Shown here: one piece after another, positions 8,099 to 16,832 of the stretch
Numbering within the stretch: the stretch's first letter is position 1
Layout of the letters: each line of letters begins with the position of its first letter
Assembly: GCA_946481025.1 (NCBI GenBank)
Contig: CAMLNA010000004.1
Span: 23,889 to 87,888, forward strand
Source: an uncultured Rivibacter sp.
GTDB lineage: Bacteria > Pseudomonadota > Gammaproteobacteria > Burkholderiales > Burkholderiaceae
Reading direction: 5' to 3'
Length of the DNA: 64,000 bases
Translations under genes and position numbers: made by a program
Notes under the pieces: model-generated
What the model was told of the DNA's origin: nothing
The model's database searches: none
What the model saw: the letters and a program-made list of their open reading frames with translations, nothing else

Positions 8099-9397
8099 AT
8101 GAGTTCGACGGGCCTGCGCGACGACGAGGAGCCGGCCCCGTCAGCCTTGTCGTGGTACGTGATGCCCCGCGCCGTGTTCACGGGCGGCAACGAGGTGGAA
8201 CTGCTGCGCGGCGGCGACGAGCTGTTCGCTGCCATGGGCCGCGCCATCGTGTCGGCGCGCCACGAAGTCTGGCTGGCCACCTACATCTTCAACGACGATC
8301 CCACGGCGATGGCCATGGTGCAGGCGCTGCTGGCGGCCGCCGCGCGCGGCGTGCGGGTGCGCGTGGTGATCGACGGCTTCGGCTCCATGCGTTCGCTGCC
8401 AGCCGTGCTGACCCAGCTGCGGGAGGGCGGCGTCGGCGTCGCGGTGTTCCGCCCGGTGCACGGCTGGTGGAGCTGGCTGCTGCCCGGGCAGTTGCGGCGG
8501 CTGCACCAGAAGCTGTGCGTGGTGGACGGCGACGTGGGGTTCGTGGGCGGCATCAACATCATCGACGACCGCTACGACCTGCGCCACGGCTGGAGCGAGA
8601 CGCCGCGGCTCGACTATGCGGTGCGCGTGCGCGGGCCGGTGGTCGCGCCCATCGAGCAGACGGCCCGCGCGATGTGGTCGCGCGCGTGGTTCGGCCGCGA
8701 CTGGCGCGACGAGATCCGTGCGCTGGCCCGCAGCGCCAAGCCGGTGGCCCGTGCCAGGCGCCTGCTGCGCCGGCTGCGCGCCGCACGCTGGCGCGAGCTG
8801 CCACCGGGCGCCGGCGACACGCGGCCCATGCGCACCGCCTTCGTCGTGCGCGACAACCTGCGCCAGCGCCGCACCATCGAGCGCAGCTACATCGACGCCA
8901 TCCGCAGCGCGCGCACGCGTGTCGACCTCGTGTCGCCGTATTTCTACCCGGGCCAGGCCTTCCGGCGTGCCTTGCGCAGCGCAGCCCGGCGCGGCGTGCG
9001 CGTGCGGCTGCTGCTGCAGGGCCGGTGGGACTACCGCTTCGCTGCCGTGGCCGCGCAGGCGCTGTATGCAGAGCTGCTGGGCCACGGCGTGCACATCTAC
9101 GAATACACGCCGGCCTTCCTGCATGCCAAGGTGGCGCTGGTCGACAGGGAGTGGGCCACCGTGGGCAGCTCCAACATCGACCCGCTGTCGCTGCTGGTCA
9201 ACCTCGAAGCCAACGTGATGGTGCGCGACCGGGGCTTCGTCGCCCGCCTGGCCGAAGAGATCGACACCGCCATTGCCGCCTCGCGCGAGGTCACGCTCAC
9301 CGACGTGGGCGTGCGCCTGGGCCTGCTGCACCGCGGCTTCGTGGCCTGGTGCGCGCGCGTATACCTGCGCGTGGCCGGCGCCACCGGACGCTATTGA
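8099..9397 (+). CDS. clsB: Cardiolipin synthase B-type phospholipase D
   Basis: A 432-residue phospholipase D superfamily enzyme with two H-x-K-x4-D motifs: L-H-Q-K-L-C-V-V-D followed by G-F-V-G-G-I-N, and L-H-A-K-V-A-L-V-D followed by V-G-S-S-N-I-D. Two such motifs form one active site that transfers a phosphatidyl group to make cardiolipin at the inner membrane. Lack of N-terminal membrane spans and length near 410 residues fit ClsB (YbhO) rather than ClsA. It ends the nudB-EEP-clsB operon. An in-frame GTG at 8093 is a possible alternative start. Confidence 0.92.
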   Translation: MSSTGLRDDEEPAPSALSWYVMPRAVFTGGNEVELLRGGDELFAAMGRAIVSARHEVWLATYIFNDDPTAMAMVQALLAAAARGVRVRVVIDGFGSMRSLPAVLTQLREGGVGVAVFRPVHGWWSWLLPGQLRRLHQKLCVVDGDVGFVGGINIIDDRYDLRHGWSETPRLDYAVRVRGPVVAPIEQTARAMWSRAWFGRDWRDEIRALARSAKPVARARRLLRRLRAARWRELPPGAGDTRPMRTAFVVRDNLRQRRTIERSYIDAIRSARTRVDLVSPYFYPGQAFRRALRSAARRGVRVRLLLQGRWDYRFAAVAAQALYAELLGHGVHIYEYTPAFLHAKVALVDREWATVGSSNIDPLSLLVNLEANVMVRDRGFVARLAEEIDTAIAASREVTLTDVGVRLGLLHRGFVAWCARVYLRVAGATGRY

Positions 9398-9411
9398 TGG
9401 CCCACCCCCGT

Positions 9412-9478
9412 AGCGGCTGCGCCGCTCCCGCTCGAGAGGGCGACGCCGGCGGACCGGCAAAGCCGGATCCGCGGCGTC
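9412..9478. repeat. REP-like double hairpin between clsB and the exonuclease gene
   Basis: A small hairpin (AGCGGC, TGC, GCCGCT; 9412-9426) is followed by a larger imperfect one at 9442-9478, where GACGCCGGCGGACCGGC pairs with GCCGGATCCGCGGCGTC across an AAA loop with two irregularities. Closely set GC-rich hairpins in a short intergenic gap look like a repetitive extragenic element, possibly also ending clsB transcription. Confidence 0.45.
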
Positions 9479-9493
9479 CACGCCGTTCTTCCC

Positions 9494-10528
9494 ATGGCTG
9501 AGACCGACCTCGTGGTCGAACGGCCGCAAGGCCTCTACTGCCCAGCGGGCGATTTCTACATCGACCCCTGGCAGCCGGTGTCGCGCGCGGTGATCACCCA
9601 CGCGCATGCCGACCATGCACGCGTCGGCCACCAGCACTACCTCGCCTCGGCCCAGGGCGAAGGCGTGCTGCGCGCCCGCTTGGGCGAAGACATCACGCTG
9701 CAGGCGCTGGCCTGGGGCGAGGCGATCGAGCACAACGGCGTGCGCATCAGCCTGCATCCGGCAGGCCACGTGCTGGGTTCGGCGCAGGTGCGGCTCGAGC
9801 ATGCGGGGCGGGTGTGGGTGGTGTCGGGCGACTACAAGCTCGAGATCGACGCGACCTGCGCGCCGTTCGAGCCGGTGCGCTGCGACTGCTTCATCACCGA
9901 ATCGACCTTCGGCCTGCCGATCTACCGCTGGCCGCCGCAGGCCGAGGTGTTCGCCGACATCAACGCGTGGTGGCGCGGCAATGCAACCGCCGGCCGGCCG
10001 AGCCTGCTGATGGGCTACAGCTTCGGCAAGGCGCAGCGCATCCTGGCCGGCGTGGACGCCGGCATCGGCCCGATCGTCGTGCATGGCGCGGTGGAGCCGC
10101 TGAACCGGGCCTACCGGCAGGCCGGCGTGGCATTGCCCCCCACGCACCTCGTGAGCGAGGTCACCGACAAGGCGGTCTTCAAGACGGCGCTGGTGGTGGC
10201 GCCGCCCAGCGTGCACGGCAGCCCGTGGGCGCGCCGCTTCGCCGATGCCAGCGACGCTTTCGCCAGCGGCTGGATGCGCCTGCGCGGCGCACGGCGCCGG
10301 CGCGGCGTGGACCGCGGCTTCGTGCTCAGCGACCATGCCGACTGGCCCGGGCTGCTGCAGGCCATACGCCACACCGGTGCCGAGCGGGTGATCGTCACCC
10401 ACGGCTACGAGGCGGTGATGGTGCGCTGGCTGCAGCAGCAGGGCCTGCAGGCGGGCGCCTTCCGCACCGAGTACGGCGACGAGGCGCTGGAAGCGCCGCC
10501 ACCGCCCGACGCCGCGCCGCCCGCCTGA
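9494..10528 (+). CDS. Ligase-associated DNA exonuclease (metallo-beta-lactamase fold)
   Basis: A 344-residue metallo-beta-lactamase/beta-CASP-like protein. T-H-A-H-A-D-H-A (H36, H38, D40, H41) is the zinc-binding signature; H-P-A-G-H-V-L-G-S-A-Q and V-S-G-D-Y-K supply further ligands. L-S-D-H-A-D-W and I-V-T-H-G-Y-E-A in the C-terminal part match the beta-CASP region of the ligase-associated exonuclease family (SNM1-like). In many bacteria this gene sits beside an ATP-dependent DNA ligase and an Lhr-type helicase, and the three are thought to act in DNA repair. Here the ligase follows after about 2.9 kb and the helicase lies 29 kb away. Confidence 0.88.
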   Translation: MAETDLVVERPQGLYCPAGDFYIDPWQPVSRAVITHAHADHARVGHQHYLASAQGEGVLRARLGEDITLQALAWGEAIEHNGVRISLHPAGHVLGSAQVRLEHAGRVWVVSGDYKLEIDATCAPFEPVRCDCFITESTFGLPIYRWPPQAEVFADINAWWRGNATAGRPSLLMGYSFGKAQRILAGVDAGIGPIVVHGAVEPLNRAYRQAGVALPPTHLVSEVTDKAVFKTALVVAPPSVHGSPWARRFADASDAFASGWMRLRGARRRRGVDRGFVLSDHADWPGLLQAIRHTGAERVIVTHGYEAVMVRWLQQQGLQAGAFRTEYGDEALEAPPPPDAAPPA

Positions 10529-10606
10529 CGGCGGCGGATTCGGCGCAAAATGCGCCGGCCCTTACCGGGGCGCTGCCTGTTCTTCGCCACCCCATGGGAG
10601 ACCTGC

Positions 10607-12643
10607 TTGAACACCACGCTCTCGAGTGCCGCCATCCGCGGCGTCGTTGCCCTCTCGCTGCTTGCCGCCGGCACCGCAGCCCTGGCGCAGACTGCCGCCG
10701 CCAGCGCCCCCCGGCCCGGCGGCTACAGCGGGCTCGGTGCCGGCTCGGTGCCGCCTGAAGTGCTGGCGCGCTTCCGCCCGGCAGCCTTGCCCGAGTCCAT
10801 CTCGCAGCGCGTCCAGTCGCTGCTCGACCTGCGGGCACCGGGCGCGGGTGTGCTGTCGCCCGACGGCAAGCGCCTGTTCTTCACCTGGCGCGTCACCGGG
10901 GTCGACCAGGTCTGGCGCCTCGACGGCCCCTCGAGCTTCCCGCAGCAGCTCACCGGCGGCGAAGACCGCACCACCGTGCAGGCGGTATCGCCCGACAGCC
11001 GCTGGGTCGCGCTCGAGCGCGACCGCAAGGGCGAAGAGAACCCCGGCGTGTACCTGCAAGGCGCTGACGGCGGGCCGCTGCGGGAGGTGCAGCACAAGCG
11101 GGGCGTGCAGACCGAGTTCCAGGGGTTCTCGCGTGACGGCCGGGCGCTGTACTACGTGGCCAACGACGTGCGCCCCGATTCCTACGCGCTGTACCGCCAC
11201 GACATCGCCAGCGGCCGCAACGAACGGCTGCTCGATGCACAAGGCTTCTGGCGCGTGGGCGAAGTCGGGCCAGGCGGCAAGCTGCTGATGGTCAAGGTGC
11301 CCGGCTCGCAGGCGCGAGAGTGGTTCCTGTTCGACGAAGCGACGCGGCAGCTCGCGCCGGTCATCGGCCAGGGCGAAACCGAGATCTACAACGTGGCCTT
11401 CGGCGCGCGCGACGGCGAATACTTCGTCGCCACGCCCAAGCTCGCCGGCGTGAACAGGCTCTACCGCCTGCGCACAGGCGGCGAGCTGCAGCCGCTGGCC
11501 GCCGGCGGTGCGTCGTCGCAATGGGAGGTCGAAAGCTTCAAGCTCGACGAGGCACGCGAGCGCCTGTACGTCTCGGTCAACGAAGCCGGCTACACGCGTT
11601 CGAAGGCCTATGACGCGCGCACCGGCAAGCCGCTGGCCCTGCCTTGGCCGGCCGGCGCCGAGCACGAGCTGATCGGCAGCACCACGCCCAACGGCCGCTG
11701 GCTGGTGCTGGGCGTGGGCCTGCCCGACCGGCCGCGCGAGAGCTTCGTGTGGGACTGGCAGACCCGCCGCCTCACCCGCTGGGTCGTGCCCTCGGTGCCC
11801 GAACTCGACAGCAAGGGCTTCGTGGCCGCCAAACTCGAAAGCTATCCGGCGCGCGACGGCACGCAGATCCCGATGTTCGTGCGTCGCAGCGCGCAATGCG
11901 CCGCGGCGGCCACGCCCTGTCCGGTGATCGTGCACTTCCATGGCGGCCCCGAGGCGCAGACGCGCCCCGGCTTCTCGCCGGTCTGGCAGCTCTTCATCGA
12001 CGCCGGGTTCGTGGTGGCCGAGCCCAACGTGCGCGGCTCGTCCGGCTACGGCAAGGCCTGGCTCGACGCCGACAACGGGCCGAAGCGCCTGCAGGTCGTC
12101 ACCGACATCGAAGACGCGGCGCTGCACATCCGCCGCGCCTGGGCCAAGGGCGGCGTGGCACCCAAGGTCGGCGTCTACGGCGGCAGCTACGGCGGCTACT
12201 CGGTGCTCTATGCCATGACGCGCTTCGCGGGCGCCTATGACGCAGGCGTCTCCAACGTCGGCATCGCCAACCTGCTCACCTTCCTGGAGAACACCGCGCC
12301 GTATCGCCGCGCCCTGCGCATCACCGAATACGGTGACCCGGTGAAGGACCGCGAGGCGCTGATCCAGCTGTCGCCCACCACCCACGTCGCGCAATTGAAG
12401 GCCCCGCTGCTCATCGTGCAAGGAGCCAACGACCCCCGCGTGCCGGTGGGCGAGTCGCTGCTCATGCATGAAGCCGCCGCGTCGCGCGGCGTGCCGGTGG
12501 AGCTGATGATCTTCGCCGACGAGGGCCACGGCGCGTCGAGCCGCGGCAACCAGGCGCTGCAGTTCGGCCATACCTTGCGCTTCTTCCAGCAGCACCTCAA
12601 GGCGAGCGGCCCGTCGCTGGCGACGAGCGGCAAGGCGGAGTGA
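10607..12643 (+). CDS. S9 family prolyl oligopeptidase-like serine peptidase, exported
   Basis: A 678-residue protein starting at TTG after GGGAGACC. The first 30 residues are a Sec signal peptide ending near A-L-A-Q, so it acts in the periplasm or beyond. The N-terminal half is a beta-propeller-like region with repeated dipeptidyl-peptidase blocks (L-S-P-D-G-K-R-L-F-F, V-S-P-D-S-R-W-V-A). The C-terminal half is the alpha/beta-hydrolase catalytic domain: G-G-S-Y-G-G with Ser527, A-N-D-P-R-V-P with Asp609 and E-G-H-G with His641. Size and order match S9 (DPP IV/acylaminoacyl peptidase) enzymes that cut short peptides. It is inserted between the exonuclease and ligase genes and need not be related to them. 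Confidence 0.92.
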   Translation: MNTTLSSAAIRGVVALSLLAAGTAALAQTAAASAPRPGGYSGLGAGSVPPEVLARFRPAALPESISQRVQSLLDLRAPGAGVLSPDGKRLFFTWRVTGVDQVWRLDGPSSFPQQLTGGEDRTTVQAVSPDSRWVALERDRKGEENPGVYLQGADGGPLREVQHKRGVQTEFQGFSRDGRALYYVANDVRPDSYALYRHDIASGRNERLLDAQGFWRVGEVGPGGKLLMVKVPGSQAREWFLFDEATRQLAPVIGQGETEIYNVAFGARDGEYFVATPKLAGVNRLYRLRTGGELQPLAAGGASSQWEVESFKLDEARERLYVSVNEAGYTRSKAYDARTGKPLALPWPAGAEHELIGSTTPNGRWLVLGVGLPDRPRESFVWDWQTRRLTRWVVPSVPELDSKGFVAAKLESYPARDGTQIPMFVRRSAQCAAAATPCPVIVHFHGGPEAQTRPGFSPVWQLFIDAGFVVAEPNVRGSSGYGKAWLDADNGPKRLQVVTDIEDAALHIRRAWAKGGVAPKVGVYGGSYGGYSVLYAMTRFAGAYDAGVSNVGIANLLTFLENTAPYRRALRITEYGDPVKDREALIQLSPTTHVAQLKAPLLIVQGANDPRVPVGESLLMHEAAASRGVPVELMIFADEGHGASSRGNQALQFGHTLRFFQQHLKASGPSLATSGKAE

Positions 12644-12657
12644 CGCACGGGCCGGCC

Positions 12658-13134
12658 ATGGGTTCCGCGCTGGCCGCCGCTGCCGCACGGCTCGGCACGA
12701 CGCACGCGCCCGGCATGTGGGTCGGTGCCGTGCGCCGGGCCTTCGAGGCCGACGCGCATGGGCACCACCCGGCGCACTTTCTGGTGGCACTGTGGGAGCC
12801 GTCGCCGCCCGAGCAGCCGCTGTTGCCTCGCTGGCCGGCGGTGGCCGCCATCGCCTCGCCCGACGCCAACGCCGCGCTGCTCGAACTCGTGCGCCACCTG
12901 CCGGCGGGCGCCCGCGTGTGGCTGAGCGACACGGTGGTGGACTGGGCCCTCGTGGCCGAGATCGTGTTGCGAAGCGACCGCAACCTCGAACCGCATCACC
13001 GCACCGGCTTGTCGGCATTCATCGAACGCTGCCGCGACGCCGATGCCTCGCGCATCGAGCGCGAGTACACCGACCGCGAGCCGGGGTTCGAGCGGTTCCG
13101 CGACGGACTGCTCGGGCCCGGCGAGAGCGGCTGA
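12658..13134 (+). CDS. Protein of unknown function
   Basis: An open frame of 158 residues that I do not recognise. It is soluble, with no signal peptide, no Cys and no evident catalytic motif. Its second half is charged (D-R-N-L-E-P-H-H-R-T-G-L, R-E-Y-T-D-R-E-P-G-F-E-R-F-R-D-G-L-L) and probably helical. A GTG at 12640 that overlaps the peptidase stop codon could start it six residues earlier; that overlap suggests translational coupling with the S9 peptidase. Codon use resembles neighbouring genes, which supports it as a real gene. The following gene is on the other strand. Confidence 0.6.
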   Translation: MGSALAAAAARLGTTHAPGMWVGAVRRAFEADAHGHHPAHFLVALWEPSPPEQPLLPRWPAVAAIASPDANAALLELVRHLPAGARVWLSDTVVDWALVAEIVLRSDRNLEPHHRTGLSAFIERCRDADASRIEREYTDREPGFERFRDGLLGPGESG

Positions 13135-13144
13135 ACGCGCGGCC

Positions 13145-13318
13145 TCAGGCGGAAGGGTCCTTGCCGCGCGTGCGGGTCACGCCGGTGACGATGCCCAGGC
13201 CGATGAGGATGACAGCGGCGATGCCCACGTAGAGGCTGGGCACGCCCATCTCGATCAAGGCCCAGGCGACGCCTCCCACGAAGATGGCAAAGCCGATCAA
13301 ATACAGTGCGAACGACAT
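13145..13318 (-). CDS. Small two-span membrane protein
   Basis: A 57-residue protein: M-S-F-A-L-Y-L-I-G-F-A-I-F-V-G-G-V-A-W forms one membrane span and Y-V-G-I-A-A-V-I-L-I-G-L-G-I-V-T-G-V the second, joined by a short A-L-I-E-M-G-V-P loop and ending in a basic tail. AGGAGA lies 6 bases before the ATG on the minus strand, a strong ribosome site that decides this start over longer in-frame ones. Similar tiny proteins with G-V-P-x-x-Y-V-G-I-A are widespread in Burkholderiales as hypothetical proteins. Function unknown. It is divergent from the ligase gene. Confidence 0.8.
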   Translation of the reverse strand: MSFALYLIGFAIFVGGVAWALIEMGVPSLYVGIAAVILIGLGIVTGVTRTRGKDPSA

Positions 13319-13411
13319 GCGGGTCTCCTGCATCCGGCGGGCGTCATGCTGCCGCGCCGCCTCTTCGCATCTCGGCAAGCACCGTTCCGGCATGCCCCCG
13401 CTCTGCGGCAG

Positions 13412-15127
13412 ATGAAACGCTTTTCACACCTGTACACCGAGCTCGACGCCACCACGTCCACCAACGACAAGGTGGCGGCGCTGCAGCGCTACTTCGCGAG
13501 CGCGGCGCCCGAAGACGCCGCCTGGGCGGTGTACTTCCTGGCCGGCGGCAAGCCGCGCCAGGTGGTGCCCACGGCGCAGCTGCGGGTGCTTGCCTGCCAG
13601 GCGGCGGGCATCGACGACTGGCTGTTCGAAGAGAGCTACCAGGCCGTGGGCGACCTCGCCGAGACCATTGCCCACGTGCTGCCCGAGCCTGGGCGCGACA
13701 GCGACGAGGGCCTGGCAGCCTGGATCGAGGAGCGGCTGCTGCCGCTGCGCGGCGCCTCGCCGCAAGAGCAGGCCGAGGCCATCCTGCGCTACTGGGAGGA
13801 GCTCGACTGGCATGGCCGCTTCCTGCTGGCCAAGCTCATCGGCGGCGGCTTCCGGGTGGGCGTGAGCCGGCTGCTGGTGGTGCGGGCGCTGGCTGCCCAC
13901 GCGGGGCTCGATGCCAAGGTCGTGGCGCAACGCATGATGGGCTACACCGACGGCAAGGCCGCCCCCGGCGCGTCACGCTATCTCGCGCTGCTGTCGCACG
14001 AGGCCGATGTGCTGCGCGATGCAGGCCAGCCCTATCCGTTTTTCCTGGCCCACCAGCTCGAGGCCATGGCGCCGCAGGCCATGGCGGCCAGGCTGGGCGA
14101 TGCGGCCGACTGGCTGGTGGAGTGGAAGTACGACGGCATTCGTGCGCAACTGGTCAAGCGGGGCGGCCAGGTGTGGGTGTGGTCGCGCGGCGAGGAGCTG
14201 GTGACCGAACGCTTCCCCGAGGTGGTGGCGCTCGGCGCGGCCCTGCCGAACGGCACGGTGCTCGACGGCGAGATCCTGGTCTGGAAGCACGACCGGCCGG
14301 CGCCCTTTGCGCTGCTGCAGCAGCGCATCGGCCGCAAGACGCTCACGAAGAAGGTGCTGGCCGATGCGCCCGTCACCTTCATGGCCTACGACGTGCTCGA
14401 GTGGCAGGGCGCCGACGTGCGCACCATGCCGCAGCGTGAGCGCCGGGCCTTGCTCGAAGGCATCGCGGGCGCGGGCCCGATGCCGATCTCGCCGCTGCAG
14501 CAGCGCGGCGGCTGGGCGGAACTCGCCGCACTGCGCGAGGAGTCGCGCGAGCGGGGCGTCGAGGGCTTCATGCTCAAGCACCATGCGGCGGGCTACGGCG
14601 TGGGCCGCACCAAGGCCCAGGGCACCTGGTGGAAATGGAAGATCGACCCGATGAGCGTGGACTGCGTGCTCGTCTACGCGCAGCGCGGCCACGGTCGCCG
14701 CGCGAGCCTCTACACCGACTACACCTTCGCCGTCTGGAGCCGGCCGCCGCGCGACGAGGCCGAGGCGGCCGGGGTCGTGGCCGCCATCGAAAGGCGCGAG
14801 CCGCCCGTGCCCGGTGCGCTGCAGCTGGTGCCCTTCGCCAAGGCCTATTCCGGCCTCACCGACGAGGAATTCCGCGAGATCGACCGGGTGATCCGCAACA
14901 CGACGCTCGAGAAGTTCGGCCCGGTGCGCAGCCTGAAGCCGACCCTGGTGTTCGAACTGGGATTCGAAGGCATCAACCGCAGCTCGCGCCACAAGAGCGG
15001 CATCGCGGTCAGGTTCCCCCGCATGCTGCGCATCCGCCAAGACAAGCCGCTGCACGAGGCCGACACGCTCGCGAGCCTGGAAGCGCTGATCGCGGCAGGC
15101 CCTACGCAAGACCCTGCCACGCGGTGA
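13412..15127 (+). CDS. ATP-dependent DNA ligase (ligase-associated repair system)
   Basis: A 571-residue ATP-dependent ligase. The adenylation motif E-W-K-Y-D-G-I-R places the AMP-accepting lysine at K239; motif III-like L-D-G-E-I-L-V-W, E-G-F-M-L-K-H and the motif V region W-W-K-W-K-I-D-P follow, then an OB-fold domain with F-A-K-A-Y-S-G-L-T-D. The first 200 residues are the helical DNA-binding domain found in archaeal/LigB-like enzymes, giving the size of the bacterial ligase-associated family rather than small viral-type ligases. It probably seals nicks in a repair pathway with the exonuclease at 9.5 kb and the helicase at 39.8 kb. Its 3' end overlaps the convergent LysE gene by 26 bp. Confidence 0.92.
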   Translation: MKRFSHLYTELDATTSTNDKVAALQRYFASAAPEDAAWAVYFLAGGKPRQVVPTAQLRVLACQAAGIDDWLFEESYQAVGDLAETIAHVLPEPGRDSDEGLAAWIEERLLPLRGASPQEQAEAILRYWEELDWHGRFLLAKLIGGGFRVGVSRLLVVRALAAHAGLDAKVVAQRMMGYTDGKAAPGASRYLALLSHEADVLRDAGQPYPFFLAHQLEAMAPQAMAARLGDAADWLVEWKYDGIRAQLVKRGGQVWVWSRGEELVTERFPEVVALGAALPNGTVLDGEILVWKHDRPAPFALLQQRIGRKTLTKKVLADAPVTFMAYDVLEWQGADVRTMPQRERRALLEGIAGAGPMPISPLQQRGGWAELAALREESRERGVEGFMLKHHAAGYGVGRTKAQGTWWKWKIDPMSVDCVLVYAQRGHGRRASLYTDYTFAVWSRPPRDEAEAAGVVAAIERREPPVPGALQLVPFAKAYSGLTDEEFREIDRVIRNTTLEKFGPVRSLKPTLVFELGFEGINRSSRHKSGIAVRFPRMLRIRQDKPLHEADTLASLEALIAAGPTQDPATR

Positions 15128-15728
15128 ACGCCGCGGTGCCGATCAGCAGGACCGCCACCACCCGCAGCATCAGCCGCTGCGAGCCCGCATCCGATTCCAG
15201 CCAGCGCCGGCTGCGCGCCGCCAGCAAGGCGAGCGAGCCGTAGACGCCCGCCTGCGTGGCGGCGGTGATGATCGCGAGCGCCGCCGCCTGCCACCACACC
15301 GAGCCCCGCTCCGGGTGCACGAACTGCGGCACCACCGCCAGCGTGAACAGGTAGGCCTTCGGGTTGAGCAGGCTGGTCAGCATGGCGCCGCGAAACGCCG
15401 CGGCCGGCGAGGCCCGCGAAGGCGAGCCGATGTCGAGCGCGCCGGCCGGGGCGCGCCACAGGCTCGCGCCGATCCATGCCACGTACAGCGCACCGGCCAG
15501 CAGCATGAAGGTGAAGAGACCCGGCACCAGCTGCAGCACCAGCGCCACGCCGAGCACGCCCATCGCCATGTGGCACAGGCCCCCGGCCATCGTGCCCACC
15601 ACGGCCGCCAGGCCGGCGCGACGGCCTCCGGCGAGCGTGTTGCCCAGCACGAAAGCCATGTCCATGCCGGGCAGCACGATGATGCCGAACACGAGGGCAA
15701 AGTAGACGGCCAGTTCGCCAGCTTGCAT
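15102..15728 (-). CDS. LysE/RhtB family amino-acid exporter
   Basis: A 208-residue inner-membrane protein with about six spans. The opening Y-F-A-L-V-F-G-I-I-V-L-P-G-M-D-M-A-F-V-L-G-N-T is the conserved N-terminal region of LysE/RhtB (usually P-G-P-x), and F-R-G-A-M-L-T-S-L-L-N-P-K-A-Y-L-F corresponds to the F-x-x-G-x2-x2-L-x-N-P-K motif. Such proteins export amino acids or related metabolites. It is divergent from a WYL regulator, with a perfect inverted repeat in between, so that regulator probably controls it. Confidence 0.88.
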   Translation of the reverse strand: MQAGELAVYFALVFGIIVLPGMDMAFVLGNTLAGGRRAGLAAVVGTMAGGLCHMAMGVLGVALVLQLVPGLFTFMLLAGALYVAWIGASLWRAPAGALDIGSPSRASPAAAFRGAMLTSLLNPKAYLFTLAVVPQFVHPERGSVWWQAAALAIITAATQAGVYGSLALLAARSRRWLESDAGSQRLMLRVVAVLLIGTAAFTAWQGLA

Positions 15729-15774
15729 GGGTCACCTCGAAGACGTTCCAGTGGAGAGGCTGCACAGCGTAGGG

Positions 15775-15805
15775 TCGATATAGGACGGATTGGGTCCTAT
15801 ATCGA
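15775..15805. promoter_or_regulatory. Operator: perfect 12-bp inverted repeat between lysE-like and WYL genes
   Basis: TCGATATAGGAC, a 7-base spacer GGATTGG, then GTCCTATATCGA form a perfect 12-bp inverted repeat. It is 46 bases from the exporter start and 15 bases from the WYL regulator start, and is AT-rich compared with its surroundings. Position and symmetry fit the binding site of the adjacent HTH regulator, controlling both directions. Confidence 0.75.
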
Positions 15806-15820
15806 ACTAGACTGCCGAGC

Positions 15821-16780
15821 ATGGCCGCCACCCCGACCACCCGCGTCCTTGCCGTGCTGGAGCTTCTCCAGGCGCGCGGCACGGTCGACGGCGCCGAGCT
15901 GGCTGAGCGCCTGCAGGTGGACCGGCGCACCGTGCGGCGCTACATCGCGGCGCTCGCCGAGCTGGGCGTTCCCATCGAGGCGGAGCGCGGCCGCTACGGC
16001 GGCTACCGCCTCATGCCCGGCTTCCGGCTGCCGCCCCTGATGTTCACCGACGACGAGGCCCTGGCGCTCACCATCGGCCTCGCCGCCGCGCGCCACCTGG
16101 GCCTTGCCGAGGCAGCGCCCGCGGTGGCCAGCGCCCAGTCCAAGCTGGAACGGGTCACGCCGCCGGCACTGAAACGCCGCATCCGCGCCGTGGGCGAGAC
16201 GATCGCACTCGACCTGGCGCGCGCGCCCGCTGCCAACAACGCCGCACTCGTGACGCTGAGCGCCGCGGCGCTGGCGCAGCAGCGGGTGGCCATGCGGTAT
16301 CTGTCGGCACAGCAGGAAGCCTCGTCGCGCGAGTTCGACCCGTACGGGCTCGGCTACCGCGGCGGGCGCTGGTACGCGGTGGGCCATTGCCACCTGCGCG
16401 GCGGCCTGCGCTCGTTCCGGCTCGACCGCATCGAGTCGGTGGAGCCGGTGCCGGCGAGCTTCCTGCGGCCCGAGGGTTTCGACGTGCTGGGCCACCTTGC
16501 CGAGTCGCTGGCGACGCTGCCGCGTGCCTTTGCGGTGGAGGTGCTGCTGGCCGCGCCCATCGAGAAGGCCCGCGCCGAGCTGTTCGCCGCCTTCGGCGTG
16601 CTGCAGGCGCTGCCCGGCGGCGGCGTGCTCCTGCGGACCCAGGCCGACTCGCTCGAATGGGTGGCGCGCGAACTGGCGCGCCTGCCGTTCGACTTCGAGG
16701 TGCGCAAGCCGCGCGCCCTCCAGGACGCCGTGGCGGCCCATGCGCGGCGGCTGCTCCGCACCGCCGCGGCAAAGGGGTGA
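15821..16780 (+). CDS. WYL-domain transcriptional regulator
   Basis: A 319-residue regulator. Residues 1-60 form a DeoR-like winged helix-turn-helix (L-A-E-R-L-Q-V-D-R-R-T-V-R-R-Y-I-A-A-L-A-E-L-G) followed by the typical G-R-Y-G-G-Y-R-L-M-P-G-F. Residues about 145-225 are the WYL ligand-sensing domain, with F-D-P-Y-G-L-G-Y-R-G-G-R-W-Y-A-V-G-H in place of the usual W-Y-L core, and a WCX-type C-terminal domain follows. WYL regulators bind nucleotides or small ligands. It probably recognises the perfect repeat just upstream and regulates itself and the LysE exporter. Confidence 0.9.
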   Translation: MAATPTTRVLAVLELLQARGTVDGAELAERLQVDRRTVRRYIAALAELGVPIEAERGRYGGYRLMPGFRLPPLMFTDDEALALTIGLAAARHLGLAEAAPAVASAQSKLERVTPPALKRRIRAVGETIALDLARAPAANNAALVTLSAAALAQQRVAMRYLSAQQEASSREFDPYGLGYRGGRWYAVGHCHLRGGLRSFRLDRIESVEPVPASFLRPEGFDVLGHLAESLATLPRAFAVEVLLAAPIEKARAELFAAFGVLQALPGGGVLLRTQADSLEWVARELARLPFDFEVRKPRALQDAVAAHARRLLRTAAAKG

Positions 16781-16832
16781 AGGTTGGCCCGGCCTGTGCT
16801 ACAAGACCAGCCAGTCCCGACAACAACACTTC

